Assembly (NCBI GenBank): GCA_002722705.1
Contig: PBMP01000004.1
Location: 40,531 to 104,530 of the forward strand
Origin: Pseudobdellovibrionaceae bacterium
GTDB taxonomy: Bacteria; Bdellovibrionota; UBA1018; UBA6935
DNA length: 64,000 bases
Direction of reading: 5' to 3'
Each line of letters begins with the position of its first letter. Position 1 is the first letter of the stretch. This document shows positions 16,965-25,700 of the stretch, one piece after another. Under the pieces are notes generated by a model. It was not told the DNA's origin. It did not search any database and saw nothing but the letters and a program-made list of their open reading frames with translations. The position numbers and the translations under genes are program-made.

Positions 16965-18645
16965 CTCGGAGATCGACGGCTCGCTCGACCCGTTCCAACG
17001 AGACGCCAAATGCGTCGTAAAACCGGCCGGTGCAAGGCATTCGCAATCCACGTCTGGCCCCCCGCGAAACCCGCTGCTTTCGCAGCTAGATGGAAGCGTG
17101 AGCGCAAAAGACATGCTGCGGTGGGCAACTATTTTGAGCACGGCGCCAAACGGCATGCCCGCGGTCGTCGTGGTCTACCTGGCGTTTGTGTACTACTACG
17201 CGACCCGAGCTTCAGCAGCGTGGTGCAGCGCGCACGCGAAAAAGTTCTCGAAAAACGTACGCACTGCGGTCGAGGCCATGTTTCCCAAGTTTGGAGATGT
17301 CATCATTGCTCGCGCCGTGAAAGAACCGATGCCGTGGTCCTTTCGCTCGGGAGCTCGCGACGGGCGACCATCGTGCATGATCTTGGCAGAAATCGCCGGG
17401 CTGAAGCGCGCGGTCAATTTGCCCGAAGACGGCGCAAACATTGTCACGTACGTTGAAATTAATGAGTATGCGGCACTTCCGTTTCGCGGGTACATGCAGC
17501 GCATTGTTCAACACATCGGATGCGCGGAAGCGATCGGGTATGCGTGCGTTTCGACGGTGAAACCATGGTTTGATGACCCAGATGCTTCGGAGGCTGAAGT
17601 ACGCCGCCTTCAGCAGCTTGCCCGAAAAGCCGGGATGAAGGCAATTTTGCAGCCGCTGCTAGGACTTCGAGTCGATATCAAACGGCCGATCGGCATTGCG
17701 TTGTGGGCGCCAATTTTGCAAGTCCGCGCGCCGCCGTGTCCTATTCCGGACCTTCGGCGAATGCAGATAATCAAGGCAGCGCAGCTGTTCCGAGCGTGTA
17801 CCCCAAAACGAGGGCACGTTACGGTGTTGCCCGGATTGGACACGATGACGGAGCACATGCTGAAACGAGTCATTGAAGCTGGGCGCGCGTGGTACGGAAC
17901 CGGCCCGAATCAAATCATGTGGATGGCACGAATTACCGGGATGACGTCGACGGGATTGTCCGACACCGGGACCGTTTTTACCGTGCTTGGCAACATTGTC
18001 ATGACTACTGCCTTTACCCACGTGATGGCGCTTTTGACGAAACGCCGGTTACGGATTGATTTGTACCCAGCTAGCTCGCGCTCTGCGGTGACAAAGGCTA
18101 AAGATATTGCGCCGTTTCGGTTTGAATGGCAAGCACTCAACACAATTCCAATAGTAACTGGGAGCTATGCCGAAGTGCGAATCAATCGAGCCGAAGCAGT
18201 TACGTGGGAATTTCTACATTTGGCAGCCGAAAGAGGCGCTCGATGTATACGCTTGATTGGCATGACCGCCGTCGACTCGACAAGTTTTACTTGGAATTCC
18301 CTCGTCTCGGGCGAATTTGCAGATCTCGTTGGCGATCAGATCAAAGTGCACAACACGCTGCTTACAAGCAAGTATACAAGCACCACCGACGTCCACGAGG
18401 CAGTGCGCAAGGAAAGCCTCGATGTCACCGTGGCTAAGCATGTCCTACCAGAAACCATTCCGGTCTTGTGCAAGCTTCGCGGAACGGCGTTGCCCACGCG
18501 ACCTAAATACATCGCTACAGCAGCTGCGACGATGGAGGAGTTGCAGAAAGCATTCGCCGCAACCGGTATGCGGAAACGGCACGTTGAATCGATCGCCGCT
18601 TCCGCCGACGGAGGCGCCGCAAAGCGCCCATGTGCGTCCGAGTAG
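16942..18645 (+). CDS. Unidentified protein, 567 residues
   Basis: Starts at MTHLGPFN and overlaps the protease end by 23 bp. It contains one hydrophobic stretch at ~72-92 (AVVVVYLAFVYYYATRAS), then a long globular part with several beta segments, and a basic tail ending KRPCASE that could be nuclear-localising (KRHVES...KRP). No enzyme motif recognised. A structural or DNA-associated role cannot be decided from the sequence. Confidence 0.65.
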   Translation: MTHLGPFNSEIDGSLDPFQRDAKCVVKPAGARHSQSTSGPPRNPLLSQLDGSVSAKDMLRWATILSTAPNGMPAVVVVYLAFVYYYATRASAAWCSAHAKKFSKNVRTAVEAMFPKFGDVIIARAVKEPMPWSFRSGARDGRPSCMILAEIAGLKRAVNLPEDGANIVTYVEINEYAALPFRGYMQRIVQHIGCAEAIGYACVSTVKPWFDDPDASEAEVRRLQQLARKAGMKAILQPLLGLRVDIKRPIGIALWAPILQVRAPPCPIPDLRRMQIIKAAQLFRACTPKRGHVTVLPGLDTMTEHMLKRVIEAGRAWYGTGPNQIMWMARITGMTSTGLSDTGTVFTVLGNIVMTTAFTHVMALLTKRRLRIDLYPASSRSAVTKAKDIAPFRFEWQALNTIPIVTGSYAEVRINRAEAVTWEFLHLAAERGARCIRLIGMTAVDSTSFTWNSLVSGEFADLVGDQIKVHNTLLTSKYTSTTDVHEAVRKESLDVTVAKHVLPETIPVLCKLRGTALPTRPKYIATAAATMEELQKAFAATGMRKRHVESIAASADGGAAKRPCASE

Positions 18646-18855
18646 GCGATTGCTTGGCTCGCATTGAATCCTTGTCGAGTGAATATACGTCCTAATAGGG
18701 AGTATTTAACTGGAAGCCGGTACAGGTATACTGCCGAGGTCCACAACGGCGGCAATAATTACGGGAGAATCCTTAGTATACACCCTAACAGTGTGTCGAT
18801 TGGATAGACTGCGCCGCCGAAGCTGCTCTGATTGAACTGTGCCCTACGGATGTAA
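18646..18855. other. Intergenic spacer with recurrent motifs
   Basis: A 210-bp gap between two convergent genes with no credible frame. Contains tagggagtattt, cctaatag and two gtatac words; the first two have close counterparts in the island at 2751-3445 and gtatac also occurs there. Possibly a shared termination, replication or regulatory element. Confidence 0.35.
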
Positions 18856-19668
18856 TTATAATGCCAAGTCCACAAATGACGATGTTCGTGCTATTCTCTG
18901 CGCCGCTGCTTCTCGAAACCGTTCTACCACGCCGCCCTTCGATTCCTTTTTAACTACCCGTTTTAAGGCATCCACTAAGTCTCCGTTTTTGTCATTTGTG
19001 AAGTATTGGTTTGCTGCGTACCCAGCCAACATTAATACGGCTGCCTGCTCGATCATGCCCAGCAGTTTTGTCTGATCAATCACGCCACCTGCGTACAATC
19101 CAGTAAAAACGGCTGCACCACTAAGCGCAGACACCGCAATGCGAACAACCGTTTCGTCGCCATACCCCTGAAGCCTTGGTATCCGTTCTTTTAGTTGATT
19201 CGCAAGCCACGCGGTAAAGTCATCTGTCGGCTCTAGTGACGATCTTTGTGGAGCGGAGATATCACGATCAGAAGCAATAAGAAATTTCAAGATTTGCATA
19301 AAAACGGCGTCGATGTTTTTTTCAGGCGCTAATTTCTTCAATGTTAGTGTAAAAGCAAAGTCACTTCCTTCCAACTTGTGTGTTGCAATCATTTGCGGTA
19401 TGAATTTATGTATCCATTGTTTCGAATCTGATCCTTGTACGTCCATTACTTCGACTTCAATGCTCTTTGTTCCACCTACTGCTTGCACAAACCATACTTG
19501 GCCCTCTTTAAATGGCAACGTGTTACCGTCTTTTGGTTGAAACACATATGATGTTGTGTCGTTTTCAAACGTGCACTGTTTGAGCAAATCCTTCACCTCA
19601 TTATTAAACTCTCGCGCCGCCGCTTCAACGATTATCTCTAGTTTTTCTTCGGGAAGAGCATCTGCCAT
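18856..19668 (-). CDS. Membrane protein with C-terminal hydrophobic hairpin and SFVDLA tail
   Basis: 270 residues. The N-terminal ~160 residues are soluble and acidic. Two moderately hydrophobic segments follow (~171-192 and ~203-222), then a charged helix and the C-terminal end SSFVDLAL. The divergent neighbour at 19739, the R-SNARE-like protein, also ends with a hydrophobic pair and QSFVDLAS. The shared hexapeptide suggests a common sorting or partner-binding signal. No family recognised for the soluble part. The pair shares a 70-bp intergenic region with a palindromic TATATA. Confidence 0.65.
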   Translation of the reverse strand: MADALPEEKLEIIVEAAAREFNNEVKDLLKQCTFENDTTSYVFQPKDGNTLPFKEGQVWFVQAVGGTKSIEVEVMDVQGSDSKQWIHKFIPQMIATHKLEGSDFAFTLTLKKLAPEKNIDAVFMQILKFLIASDRDISAPQRSSLEPTDDFTAWLANQLKERIPRLQGYGDETVVRIAVSALSGAAVFTGLYAGGVIDQTKLLGMIEQAAVLMLAGYAANQYFTNDKNGDLVDALKRVVKKESKGGVVERFREAAAQRIARTSSFVDLAL

Positions 19669-19708
19669 TTTTGGGCTATTAAGCTTACAACACCTTTACC
19701 GCCAAAAA

Positions 19709-19714
19709 TATATA
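19709..19714. promoter_or_regulatory. Palindromic TATATA in a divergent promoter
   Basis: TATATA lies 24 bp from the R-SNARE ATG (19739) and 40 bp from the ATG of the opposite gene (19668). Being self-complementary it could serve both directions. Confidence 0.4.
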
Positions 19715-19738
19715 CGCGCGCTGGCAATTTTAGCGACC

Positions 19739-20626
19739 ATGTCGTCGTGGCTATCGTCTTGGCCAACATCAACGGCGATCTTAAGCCGCTTGCAAAACGC
19801 GTGGATTGAGGAACCGCCGCCCGAAGATGAATTAACGCAACTGCGCCGAGTGGCTCGAAACCATGCGTTTGCTGTATGGCAAGAAGATTCAACACATCCG
19901 TGGCTCAATTCGGAATGGAAGCAGGACGCAGCAACGGACAACTTTTTGGACATATTTACTAAACCGCCAGGAAACAACCACACCAATAGACAGTACACAC
20001 CCGAAAACGCCGGCAACGTAATTTCATTACAGAATCAATTACTTGACGAGCAAGTGTACGCGGAACGGCCTGTAAAATTTGTAGCCGAGTGTTTTATTGG
20101 AGGAGAAAAGTTTGACGCAACACCAACGGACAAGTGCCTATCGTTTGCCTATGATTTGGAACTTTTTTGCTCGATTCCCTTTAACCCAAACGATCCATTA
20201 GAGCCGACTAAAATTGATGACGCCAACACAGAGCTAATTAAACGGCTCGACTTAACTGCACAAGAGCAATTTTTGGTCAATCCAGGCGATGCTGACATTG
20301 ACCGTTATCGTTTAAAGCAAATTAATCGCAACCTCGGCGCAGCGCAACAACTTTTGGTACAAAATTTAACCGAAGCTGCAAATCGTGGACAAGCGCTAGA
20401 AAGATTGGATGGCAAAGCAAAAACAATTGCAAGCGAAGCCCGACGTTACAAGGCGGCCGCTAAATCAAGCGCGCAACCCCCACTTCCAGCGCATGTAGTC
20501 GCTGCCGTGGTCGGTTTAATAATTGCACTCCGGCTGCCAAAAACCACTATTGCCCTGTTTTTGGCGCTGGCCGTGTTACTAAAACCACGACCGGTGGCGC
20601 AATCCTTTGTTGATCTTGCGTCGTAA
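19739..20626 (+). CDS. R-SNARE (synaptobrevin-like) tail-anchored protein
   Basis: 295 residues. Residues ~196-243 form an R-SNARE motif. The segment ANRGQALERLDGKA aligns with synaptobrevin LERDQKLSELDDRA, and R216 takes the zero-layer arginine. From it, layers +1 to +7 fall on L220, L223, A227, I230, A234, Y237 and A241, matching synaptobrevin L, L, A, L, A, F, A. Hydrophobic segments follow (~252-265 and ~269-281), then a short tail SFVDLAS. The N-terminal ~190 residues are not a recognisable longin domain. SNAREs drive vesicle fusion; this could redirect host membranes or compete with host SNAREs (inference). Confidence 0.75.
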   Translation: MSSWLSSWPTSTAILSRLQNAWIEEPPPEDELTQLRRVARNHAFAVWQEDSTHPWLNSEWKQDAATDNFLDIFTKPPGNNHTNRQYTPENAGNVISLQNQLLDEQVYAERPVKFVAECFIGGEKFDATPTDKCLSFAYDLELFCSIPFNPNDPLEPTKIDDANTELIKRLDLTAQEQFLVNPGDADIDRYRLKQINRNLGAAQQLLVQNLTEAANRGQALERLDGKAKTIASEARRYKAAAKSSAQPPLPAHVVAAVVGLIIALRLPKTTIALFLALAVLLKPRPVAQSFVDLAS

Positions 20627-20635
20627 ATTTAAGCA

Positions 20636-21361
20636 TCACCGCAGATTAGCCAGCCGGCGTATCAATCGTTCGGCATTGGCTGCCGCGAGGGGGCTGGCAA
20701 TCGAGCCTTGGGACAGCTTTAACGGCGGCGGCCCACGCCACAGCGGGTACCGCGGTAAGCGCTGCGATAAATGTTCCACGTCTGCGGGAACATCGCCGTG
20801 GTCCCAAAGCTGGCTTTCAGTTGCAAAGCGCCGACAGCATCGCCGGCACACAAATTTTTTGGTTTGACTTAAAGGCGCGCACCACCGCTGTGAATCGCTA
20901 ACCGAAAGTTGTGCAAATTGGGATTCCGCCAATTCCGCTGCCGGGTTGCTTGTGCGTATGGGCCCGCACATGCCGTTACTCCATACGTTAACGGACAGCT
21001 TCAGCCCCGCGCCACCAACATCGACCACCCGTATGCTGTTACTTGGAACCTCCATCCGGGTCATGCGCCCCCCCAACGAAATGGCGTGAACAATGGTCGT
21101 TTCGGCAGCAGCAATTGCCATTTTATTTCGGTAAAATGCGATTGCAGCGCCTGCCCAGCATTTGTACCGCTGGCGGCGGATGGTGTCCCGCGTTGTCAGT
21201 TTTAAAGCGCCGCAGCCCAATTTCCGAGCCATTGCGTCAATCACCCTCTTGTCCGTCAACCGCAACGCGCCGCCGCGTGCAAGCACGATTCGTGGTTCCG
21301 GAGTAGTAACTCGGACCGACGTTTCGGCTGGGGATCTGCCGCCAGCCGGGCTCATCGTCAT
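20636..21361 (-). CDS. Zinc-finger protein
   Basis: 241 residues. Near residue 190 there is FVCRRCCRRFATESQLWDHG with a second His further on, a C2H2-finger-like unit (C-x2-C-x12-H). The rest is basic with beta-rich stretches. One finger alone suggests nucleic-acid or protein binding. The ATG at 21361 is preferred over upstream non-ATG starts. It converges on the R-SNARE gene with 9 bp between stops. Confidence 0.55.
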   Translation of the reverse strand: MTMSPAGGRSPAETSVRVTTPEPRIVLARGGALRLTDKRVIDAMARKLGCGALKLTTRDTIRRQRYKCWAGAAIAFYRNKMAIAAAETTIVHAISLGGRMTRMEVPSNSIRVVDVGGAGLKLSVNVWSNGMCGPIRTSNPAAELAESQFAQLSVSDSQRWCAPLSQTKKFVCRRCCRRFATESQLWDHGDVPADVEHLSQRLPRYPLWRGPPPLKLSQGSIASPLAAANAERLIRRLANLR

Positions 21362-21417
21362 GTTGTTGCGGTTTGCTATATGACTTGACCCAAACACATC
21401 TCGCGGCACTACGCACA

Positions 21418-22056
21418 ATGAACGCTTCTCGTAATGATAGCCTACGAAAGGCGCTTCCGCGGTGGTGCGGCAACAACGTCCGAACGGCCGACGCCCTCGG
21501 AGGACGTGTTATGGCATATGCCGATTCAAAAAAACAGCTGTCCGTCCGGGCGCTTCAAACGGTCGGGGCGCAATTCGAAAAGACCGTTTCCATAATTGCC
21601 GATAGCAGCCCAAGTGTAATGTTTCGCGACAACGACGAAACGTCGGCCACACCGTCGCCACTGCAAAGCGACGACGTTCGAAGCCAGCTTATGCAGCTCT
21701 TGCCGCCATCGGCGGTCGTGCGCGTGTCTGAATTGCCGCCAAAAGTGTCGGGTCCGGTCGCCACGCTGGTACTTGAGCTCAAAGCGGGCTCCACGTTGTC
21801 ATCCGAATTGTGCGCGCGACTTTTGTGCACCCCGCGAGTTGTGGACGTGAAAGTGAGCGGAACTAAAATTTACGTTATGCAAGCAAAGCCCTCACAAGTG
21901 CGCACTTCACTTGATTACATCGGAAACGCCCATGGCTTCCGCGTGCGAGAGCGGCCTGCGGGCAAAGCGCCGGCGCGCAAACGCCGAAAGCTTCGACGAA
22001 AGCCAGTGGGAAAAGCTGTACGCCGATGGGGTGGCGCGGGATTTGGCCGATCGTAG
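21418..22056 (+). CDS. Hypothetical protein with very basic tail
   Basis: 212 residues. The N-terminal ~160 residues look globular. The C-terminal ~35 are Lys/Arg-rich (APARKRRKLRRKPVGK), fitting nuclear localisation or DNA/RNA binding. The last 125 bp overlap the next gene in another frame, so the basic tail is read from DNA that also codes for the neighbour. No family recognised. Confidence 0.5.
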   Translation: MNASRNDSLRKALPRWCGNNVRTADALGGRVMAYADSKKQLSVRALQTVGAQFEKTVSIIADSSPSVMFRDNDETSATPSPLQSDDVRSQLMQLLPPSAVVRVSELPPKVSGPVATLVLELKAGSTLSSELCARLLCTPRVVDVKVSGTKIYVMQAKPSQVRTSLDYIGNAHGFRVRERPAGKAPARKRRKLRRKPVGKAVRRWGGAGFGRS

Positions 22057-22648
22057 TGGAGCCCCGAAACCCGCGCTGACCATTTCAGCCGAGTTTCAAG
22101 AGTATATCCAAAAAGCCAACCTCGATCGGCGCCGAGGAAAGACGTTTTGGTCGGAGCTGCCAAAGTCAACAAAGGAATTTGAAAACAAATGCCGCCTTAT
22201 TGTTCGCGCGCTGCGAAACAAGAAGTCGGCGAGCTCTTCGATGCAAAAAGACAAGGAACAGCGCTTGAAGGACAAGACTGCCATTTCTCGCTTGACAGCA
22301 ACGTTGGCGGAGGCAAAAGAAACCGTTAAAAATTTGGAACTTATTTGTCAGGTGCACAGCGTTGCAGCCGAGTCCGCGCGACCTGTTAGAACAACGTCGA
22401 TTACGGGCGAGGAAGCGGTGGAGCTTTTACGGATGCACCAGCCATCGCAACACCCGGTCAGACCGATGGCAAACACGCTGTACGAGTGCGGCGGCAACAT
22501 TATTAAAGAGTTGGGATCACTGACGGACGCCGCTACCATAAGCTCTTCCATCGTGTCAGATGGTCGCACAGGCGTTGTTTTCATTGGCCCAGATCACAAA
22601 ACAAAAGAACTTGCAAACGAGTTAGGCGCGAGTAAACTCGGGCTGTGA
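21932..22648 (+). CDS. Hypothetical coiled-coil protein
   Basis: 238 residues starting MASACESGLRAKRRR. The middle (~95-150) is charged and heptad-like (KDKEQRLKDKTAISRL, AEAKETVKNLEL), suggesting a coiled coil. The C-terminal third is globular. No family recognised. Overlaps the upstream gene by 125 bp and converges on the membrane protein at 22660 with 11 bp between. Confidence 0.6.
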   Translation: MASACESGLRAKRRRANAESFDESQWEKLYADGVARDLADRSGAPKPALTISAEFQEYIQKANLDRRRGKTFWSELPKSTKEFENKCRLIVRALRNKKSASSSMQKDKEQRLKDKTAISRLTATLAEAKETVKNLELICQVHSVAAESARPVRTTSITGEEAVELLRMHQPSQHPVRPMANTLYECGGNIIKELGSLTDAATISSSIVSDGRTGVVFIGPDHKTKELANELGASKLGL

Positions 22649-22659
22649 TTTTCCCGTAT

Positions 22660-23541
22660 TCAAGCCACGATTGCGGCCAATGTCGATACGCCGGTGATTG
22701 CAATGGGAAGGACTTCCGTTGGAAAGCCGCTACAGCCATACACACTTGGAGCGTCGTGGAGAAAGGCGTACGCAGCAACAAACGCAATAGCTCGCGTAGC
22801 AGAGGTTCGATCGTAACAACTTGACTTGGCAAATGCAGCTCGAAGCGCAGGGTAGTAATGCATTGCAAAATTGCCTGTTATGTAAAGAGCGGGATGGTTA
22901 TCATCGAATGCATTTGATAAGAGCGTGCACCCTAGAATGGACATCGCAATGACGCCTATGGCAACCGTGTAGGTCAAAACCCTGAACGAACCAACAAACA
23001 TGTCCGCCATTCGCGGTTGGTTTCCGGCCGCATCGAGCGCAATAATCGCATCAAAAAAGGAGAGCGAAAGCAACGACCACCACGTCAAATGTTGAATCAC
23101 CTCGTCAACTTCGTGAAGCACAGCGGCCGCCAAAAGCACATAAACCTCGATGCCACACCAAGCCGCGCCCGAAAAGGGCAAGTGGCACAGAACAAAAATC
23201 CCGGCGGATCCATCGCCAACGGCATCCCAGATGACGCGATCCGATGATATCGCAGCAGACGTAACCACTGCTGCAATGTGTACCAAAAGAACAACGCCAG
23301 CAATCGACTTACGCGTGGTCGGGACATACTCTGTGTTTAACCCCCACCCAAGCGCGCACCACGCCACTATAACAGCTTGAATTGTGCGTATCGAACTTTT
23401 GTCGCGATCGTAGAGGCGAGCTGCCCATGCTGCCCAACCTAGCACTGCGACCGGTAATGCGGCACCGCGGCGGTCGGTGATTGCCCCGACAGAAATGGCA
23501 AAAAATAATCCAAACGCCAGAAAAACGTCGTCAGAGTCCAT
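22660..23541 (-). CDS. Polytopic membrane protein, possibly heliorhodopsin-related
   Basis: 293 residues with about eight hydrophobic segments. One segment, VVLLVHIAAVVTSAAI, is followed by a loop with two cysteines and another segment with LHEVDEVIQHL. This resembles helix A, the long A-B loop and helix B of the heliorhodopsin at 25701-27332. The helix-C KWxEY/DY motif and the helix-G retinal lysine are not visible, so it would be non-retinal-binding if related. A plain unknown multi-pass protein is equally possible. Confidence 0.55.
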   Translation of the reverse strand: MDSDDVFLAFGLFFAISVGAITDRRGAALPVAVLGWAAWAARLYDRDKSSIRTIQAVIVAWCALGWGLNTEYVPTTRKSIAGVVLLVHIAAVVTSAAISSDRVIWDAVGDGSAGIFVLCHLPFSGAAWCGIEVYVLLAAAVLHEVDEVIQHLTWWSLLSLSFFDAIIALDAAGNQPRMADMFVGSFRVLTYTVAIGVIAMSILGCTLLSNAFDDNHPALYITGNFAMHYYPALRAAFAKSSCYDRTSATRAIAFVAAYAFLHDAPSVYGCSGFPTEVLPIAITGVSTLAAIVA

Positions 23542-23576
23542 AGTATACACTTGTCCGCGCACTCGCGCGGCTAGCG

Positions 23577-23582
23577 TATATA
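23577..23582. promoter_or_regulatory. Palindromic TATATA in a divergent promoter
   Basis: TATATA lies 25 bp from the ATG at 23608 (+) and 35 bp from the ATG at 23541 (-), in a 66-bp divergent gap. Confidence 0.4.
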
Positions 23583-23607
23583 CGATTGTTTTAAATCCCC
23601 GCGGCCA

Positions 23608-24066
23608 ATGTGGGGCGTCGTTTTTGTGGCAGTGACCTCGCGGGGAGCGCTGCTTTCCGGAGCAGGGCCCTGCAACGCCGCTGCCGCGTACTGGAATCGC
23701 TACGCGCCCACAAGTTCCCTCAACGGAAATTTTGCGTGCGCGTCACTAACGGCACCAGAGGCTGTACTTGAACTGGTCGCAGCGGTCGCGCCACACGCAG
23801 TTACCGCAGACGCGTGCGACGCCGTCACAGCTGTCGTGCAGACACTCGATCCACGCACAGCCTTAAACACGTGTAATTCCACAACGTTGTGCGCAGATCA
23901 GCTTACCTGCATTGTGGACTCAGGGCACTGCGGTTACTGCGCTCCAAAACAACTTACGCCCTCGCACAAACCGTGCTTTTCGGGTGGAGTGGTGTCTTGC
24001 AAAAGCTTGACATACAACGGTATTGCTGCCGGAATTGGCCTACTTTTGTCAATCTTGACAAGATGA
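23608..24066 (+). CDS. Small secreted-type cysteine-rich membrane protein
   Basis: 152 residues. An N-terminal hydrophobic start (MWGVVFVAVTSRGALLSG) suits a signal peptide. There are about a dozen cysteines (DQLTCIVDSGHCGYCAPK among others) and a C-terminal hydrophobic segment (NGIAAGIGLLLSIL). Type I membrane topology with a disulfide-rich ectodomain, probably on the virion or host surface. The stop overlaps the next start in an ATGA arrangement. Confidence 0.65.
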   Translation: MWGVVFVAVTSRGALLSGAGPCNAAAAYWNRYAPTSSLNGNFACASLTAPEAVLELVAAVAPHAVTADACDAVTAVVQTLDPRTALNTCNSTTLCADQLTCIVDSGHCGYCAPKQLTPSHKPCFSGGVVSCKSLTYNGIAAGIGLLLSILTR

Positions 24067-24620
24067 TGTCAGATTGGAAAATGTTGACAAACCTCCCAGT
24101 AGCCGGTACCTCGCATTCTAGCGAGGTGCCTGTGCCCTTTGCTGTCAAAACACCTACCTTTCCAAGTACGCTTCCGGCAGAAGCATACGTCCCAAAACCA
24201 AACCTGGCGGCCGTTCTTGTGGAGGGCATGTGGGTGTTTGAAAGCGCGGTCAAAAAGGGTTGGGAGCGGCCGGGCCCATCGGAACGGACGCTGAAATGTG
24301 GGCAGCACATTTTTTTGGAGTACAATCGCAGCGATGCAAAGATTTGGTCTGGCGTCCCGCTACCAAAGTTGCACCTTTCAAAAGTTCCAGGGGACTGTGT
24401 GTACGCGGGGGTGCTTCACGACGACCAAGCAAGGATTCGCGTGTCCGATGACATGACGTCAATAATTGTGCGCGTAAATGGGCGCGTACCACCTAACCCC
24501 GACACAACTCCCGCATCCATCATTGTACCAGTAAGGGAGGTGGCTAAAAGCGTTTTCAATCTAGAGCCCGCTGGGTATCTGAACCATTTTTGTTACGACG
24601 ATGACGACGGCACACCGTAG
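24063..24620 (+). CDS. Hypothetical protein with acidic tail
   Basis: 185 residues, soluble, beta-rich, ending YDDDDGTP. Start overlaps the preceding stop (ATGATG). The next gene starts 20 bp before its stop, so three genes from 23608 form a compact unit. No family recognised; the acidic end is similar in kind to that of the possible SSB at 6025-7083. Confidence 0.6.
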   Translation: MMSDWKMLTNLPVAGTSHSSEVPVPFAVKTPTFPSTLPAEAYVPKPNLAAVLVEGMWVFESAVKKGWERPGPSERTLKCGQHIFLEYNRSDAKIWSGVPLPKLHLSKVPGDCVYAGVLHDDQARIRVSDDMTSIIVRVNGRVPPNPDTTPASIIVPVREVAKSVFNLEPAGYLNHFCYDDDDGTP

Positions 24621-25179
24621 CTCGCTTGCTTTGATGCCATTAAAATATTTTGCACTGGCCATTGAAACGCCGGATGGGAAGATTGAACGCATGCCGTTGA
24701 ATTTTGAGCCCCAAACCAGAATCACCGTGTACGCAACAACACGCATGACAATGTCTGTGCTGTGCGCGATGGTGGCAAAAGACAACTCTCTGCGCAAGAC
24801 GGCTGTTAACGCGTACCTTAGGGGATTTGCAAACGTGTGGAAACTTCAGGTGATTGTTCATGCATGCAACTTAATACCCTATTTAACCGGCATCAAGAAC
24901 AAACGCATTTCAAAGTTTCCGCTCGTGTGGCAGCCCCGCACAATTGTCGGTATAGTCGCGCAAACAGGCGCCACAGTTAATCTTGGTGTACTTCCGTGCA
25001 AATCCGATATTACGGATTTTTGCGCGTTTGAATACCCGCCGCACGATGAAAGCATACAAGCTTGTGTGGTGGCAAGCTCGCTGCTGGACGGTTGCCTCAC
25101 GCCAGACTGCAAAGGGGCGGTGTGGGGAAGCTACAACTTGTGCTCAAGCTGCGTCATGCGATACAAATGCCTTTCTTGA
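24601..25179 (+). CDS. Hypothetical protein with C-terminal zinc ribbon
   Basis: 192 residues. The C-terminus reads CLTPDCKGAVWGSYNLCSSC, a C-x4-C...C-x2-C zinc knuckle. The small protein at 55396-55734 has the same layout (CVGNGCK...YYLCSAC). The rest is globular, unrecognised. Third gene of the 23608 unit. Confidence 0.6.
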   Translation: MTTAHRSSLALMPLKYFALAIETPDGKIERMPLNFEPQTRITVYATTRMTMSVLCAMVAKDNSLRKTAVNAYLRGFANVWKLQVIVHACNLIPYLTGIKNKRISKFPLVWQPRTIVGIVAQTGATVNLGVLPCKSDITDFCAFEYPPHDESIQACVVASSLLDGCLTPDCKGAVWGSYNLCSSCVMRYKCLS

Positions 25180-25686
25180 TTACAAATTTAAAACTGCTTT
25201 CATTTCCGCGATAGTGTCGTCCAATTCTACTTGTTTTAGATCTGCAAAAAAATCGTCGGCGTGTCTGTTGCAGCTTGTAAGCGCATTACGAAGTGCCCCC
25301 CTGTCGAGCAAAAGCTTTACGACGTCCGGCAACCCGTGTTTTACCGCCAAGTGCAAAGGGTATATTACGCAACCCCGAGCGGTATGGGGTTCGTTAGGGT
25401 CGGCGCCGGCGTCGAGGGCGTTGCGCACAAACTCAACCTCATTGTTGGTCGCGTGTCGAATAACAAAGCAGAGCCACGGACTTCCATAGTACGGGGGTGA
25501 GTTGGGTAAATATGCACGCTGCAAATCAAGCGTTTGGGGAACGGTTTGAGGCAGCCCGCAAAACACGGCGTCTACCGCGGTTGACATGTCTGAGTCCATA
25601 ACCAGCCCAAAGGTGGTGTGGGCACCCACAAATGTATTTGGGTTTAGTGCGGCCTTGAGCCAATGCCACCATGGTGCACTTGTCAT
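25180..25686 (-). CDS. Ankyrin-repeat protein
   Basis: 168 residues. Ankyrin signatures are NNEVEFVRNALDAGADPNEP followed by YPLHLAVKHGLPDVVKLLLD and RGAL, giving about two full repeats plus flanking partial ones. Ankyrin repeats bind proteins; viral versions often target host factors. The ATG at 25686 keeps it clear of the divergent heliorhodopsin gene (25701). Its end abuts the zinc-ribbon gene. Confidence 0.75.
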   Translation of the reverse strand: MTSAPWWHWLKAALNPNTFVGAHTTFGLVMDSDMSTAVDAVFCGLPQTVPQTLDLQRAYLPNSPPYYGSPWLCFVIRHATNNEVEFVRNALDAGADPNEPHTARGCVIYPLHLAVKHGLPDVVKLLLDRGALRNALTSCNRHADDFFADLKQVELDDTIAEMKAVLNL

Positions 25687-25700
25687 GGGGATGGACACTA

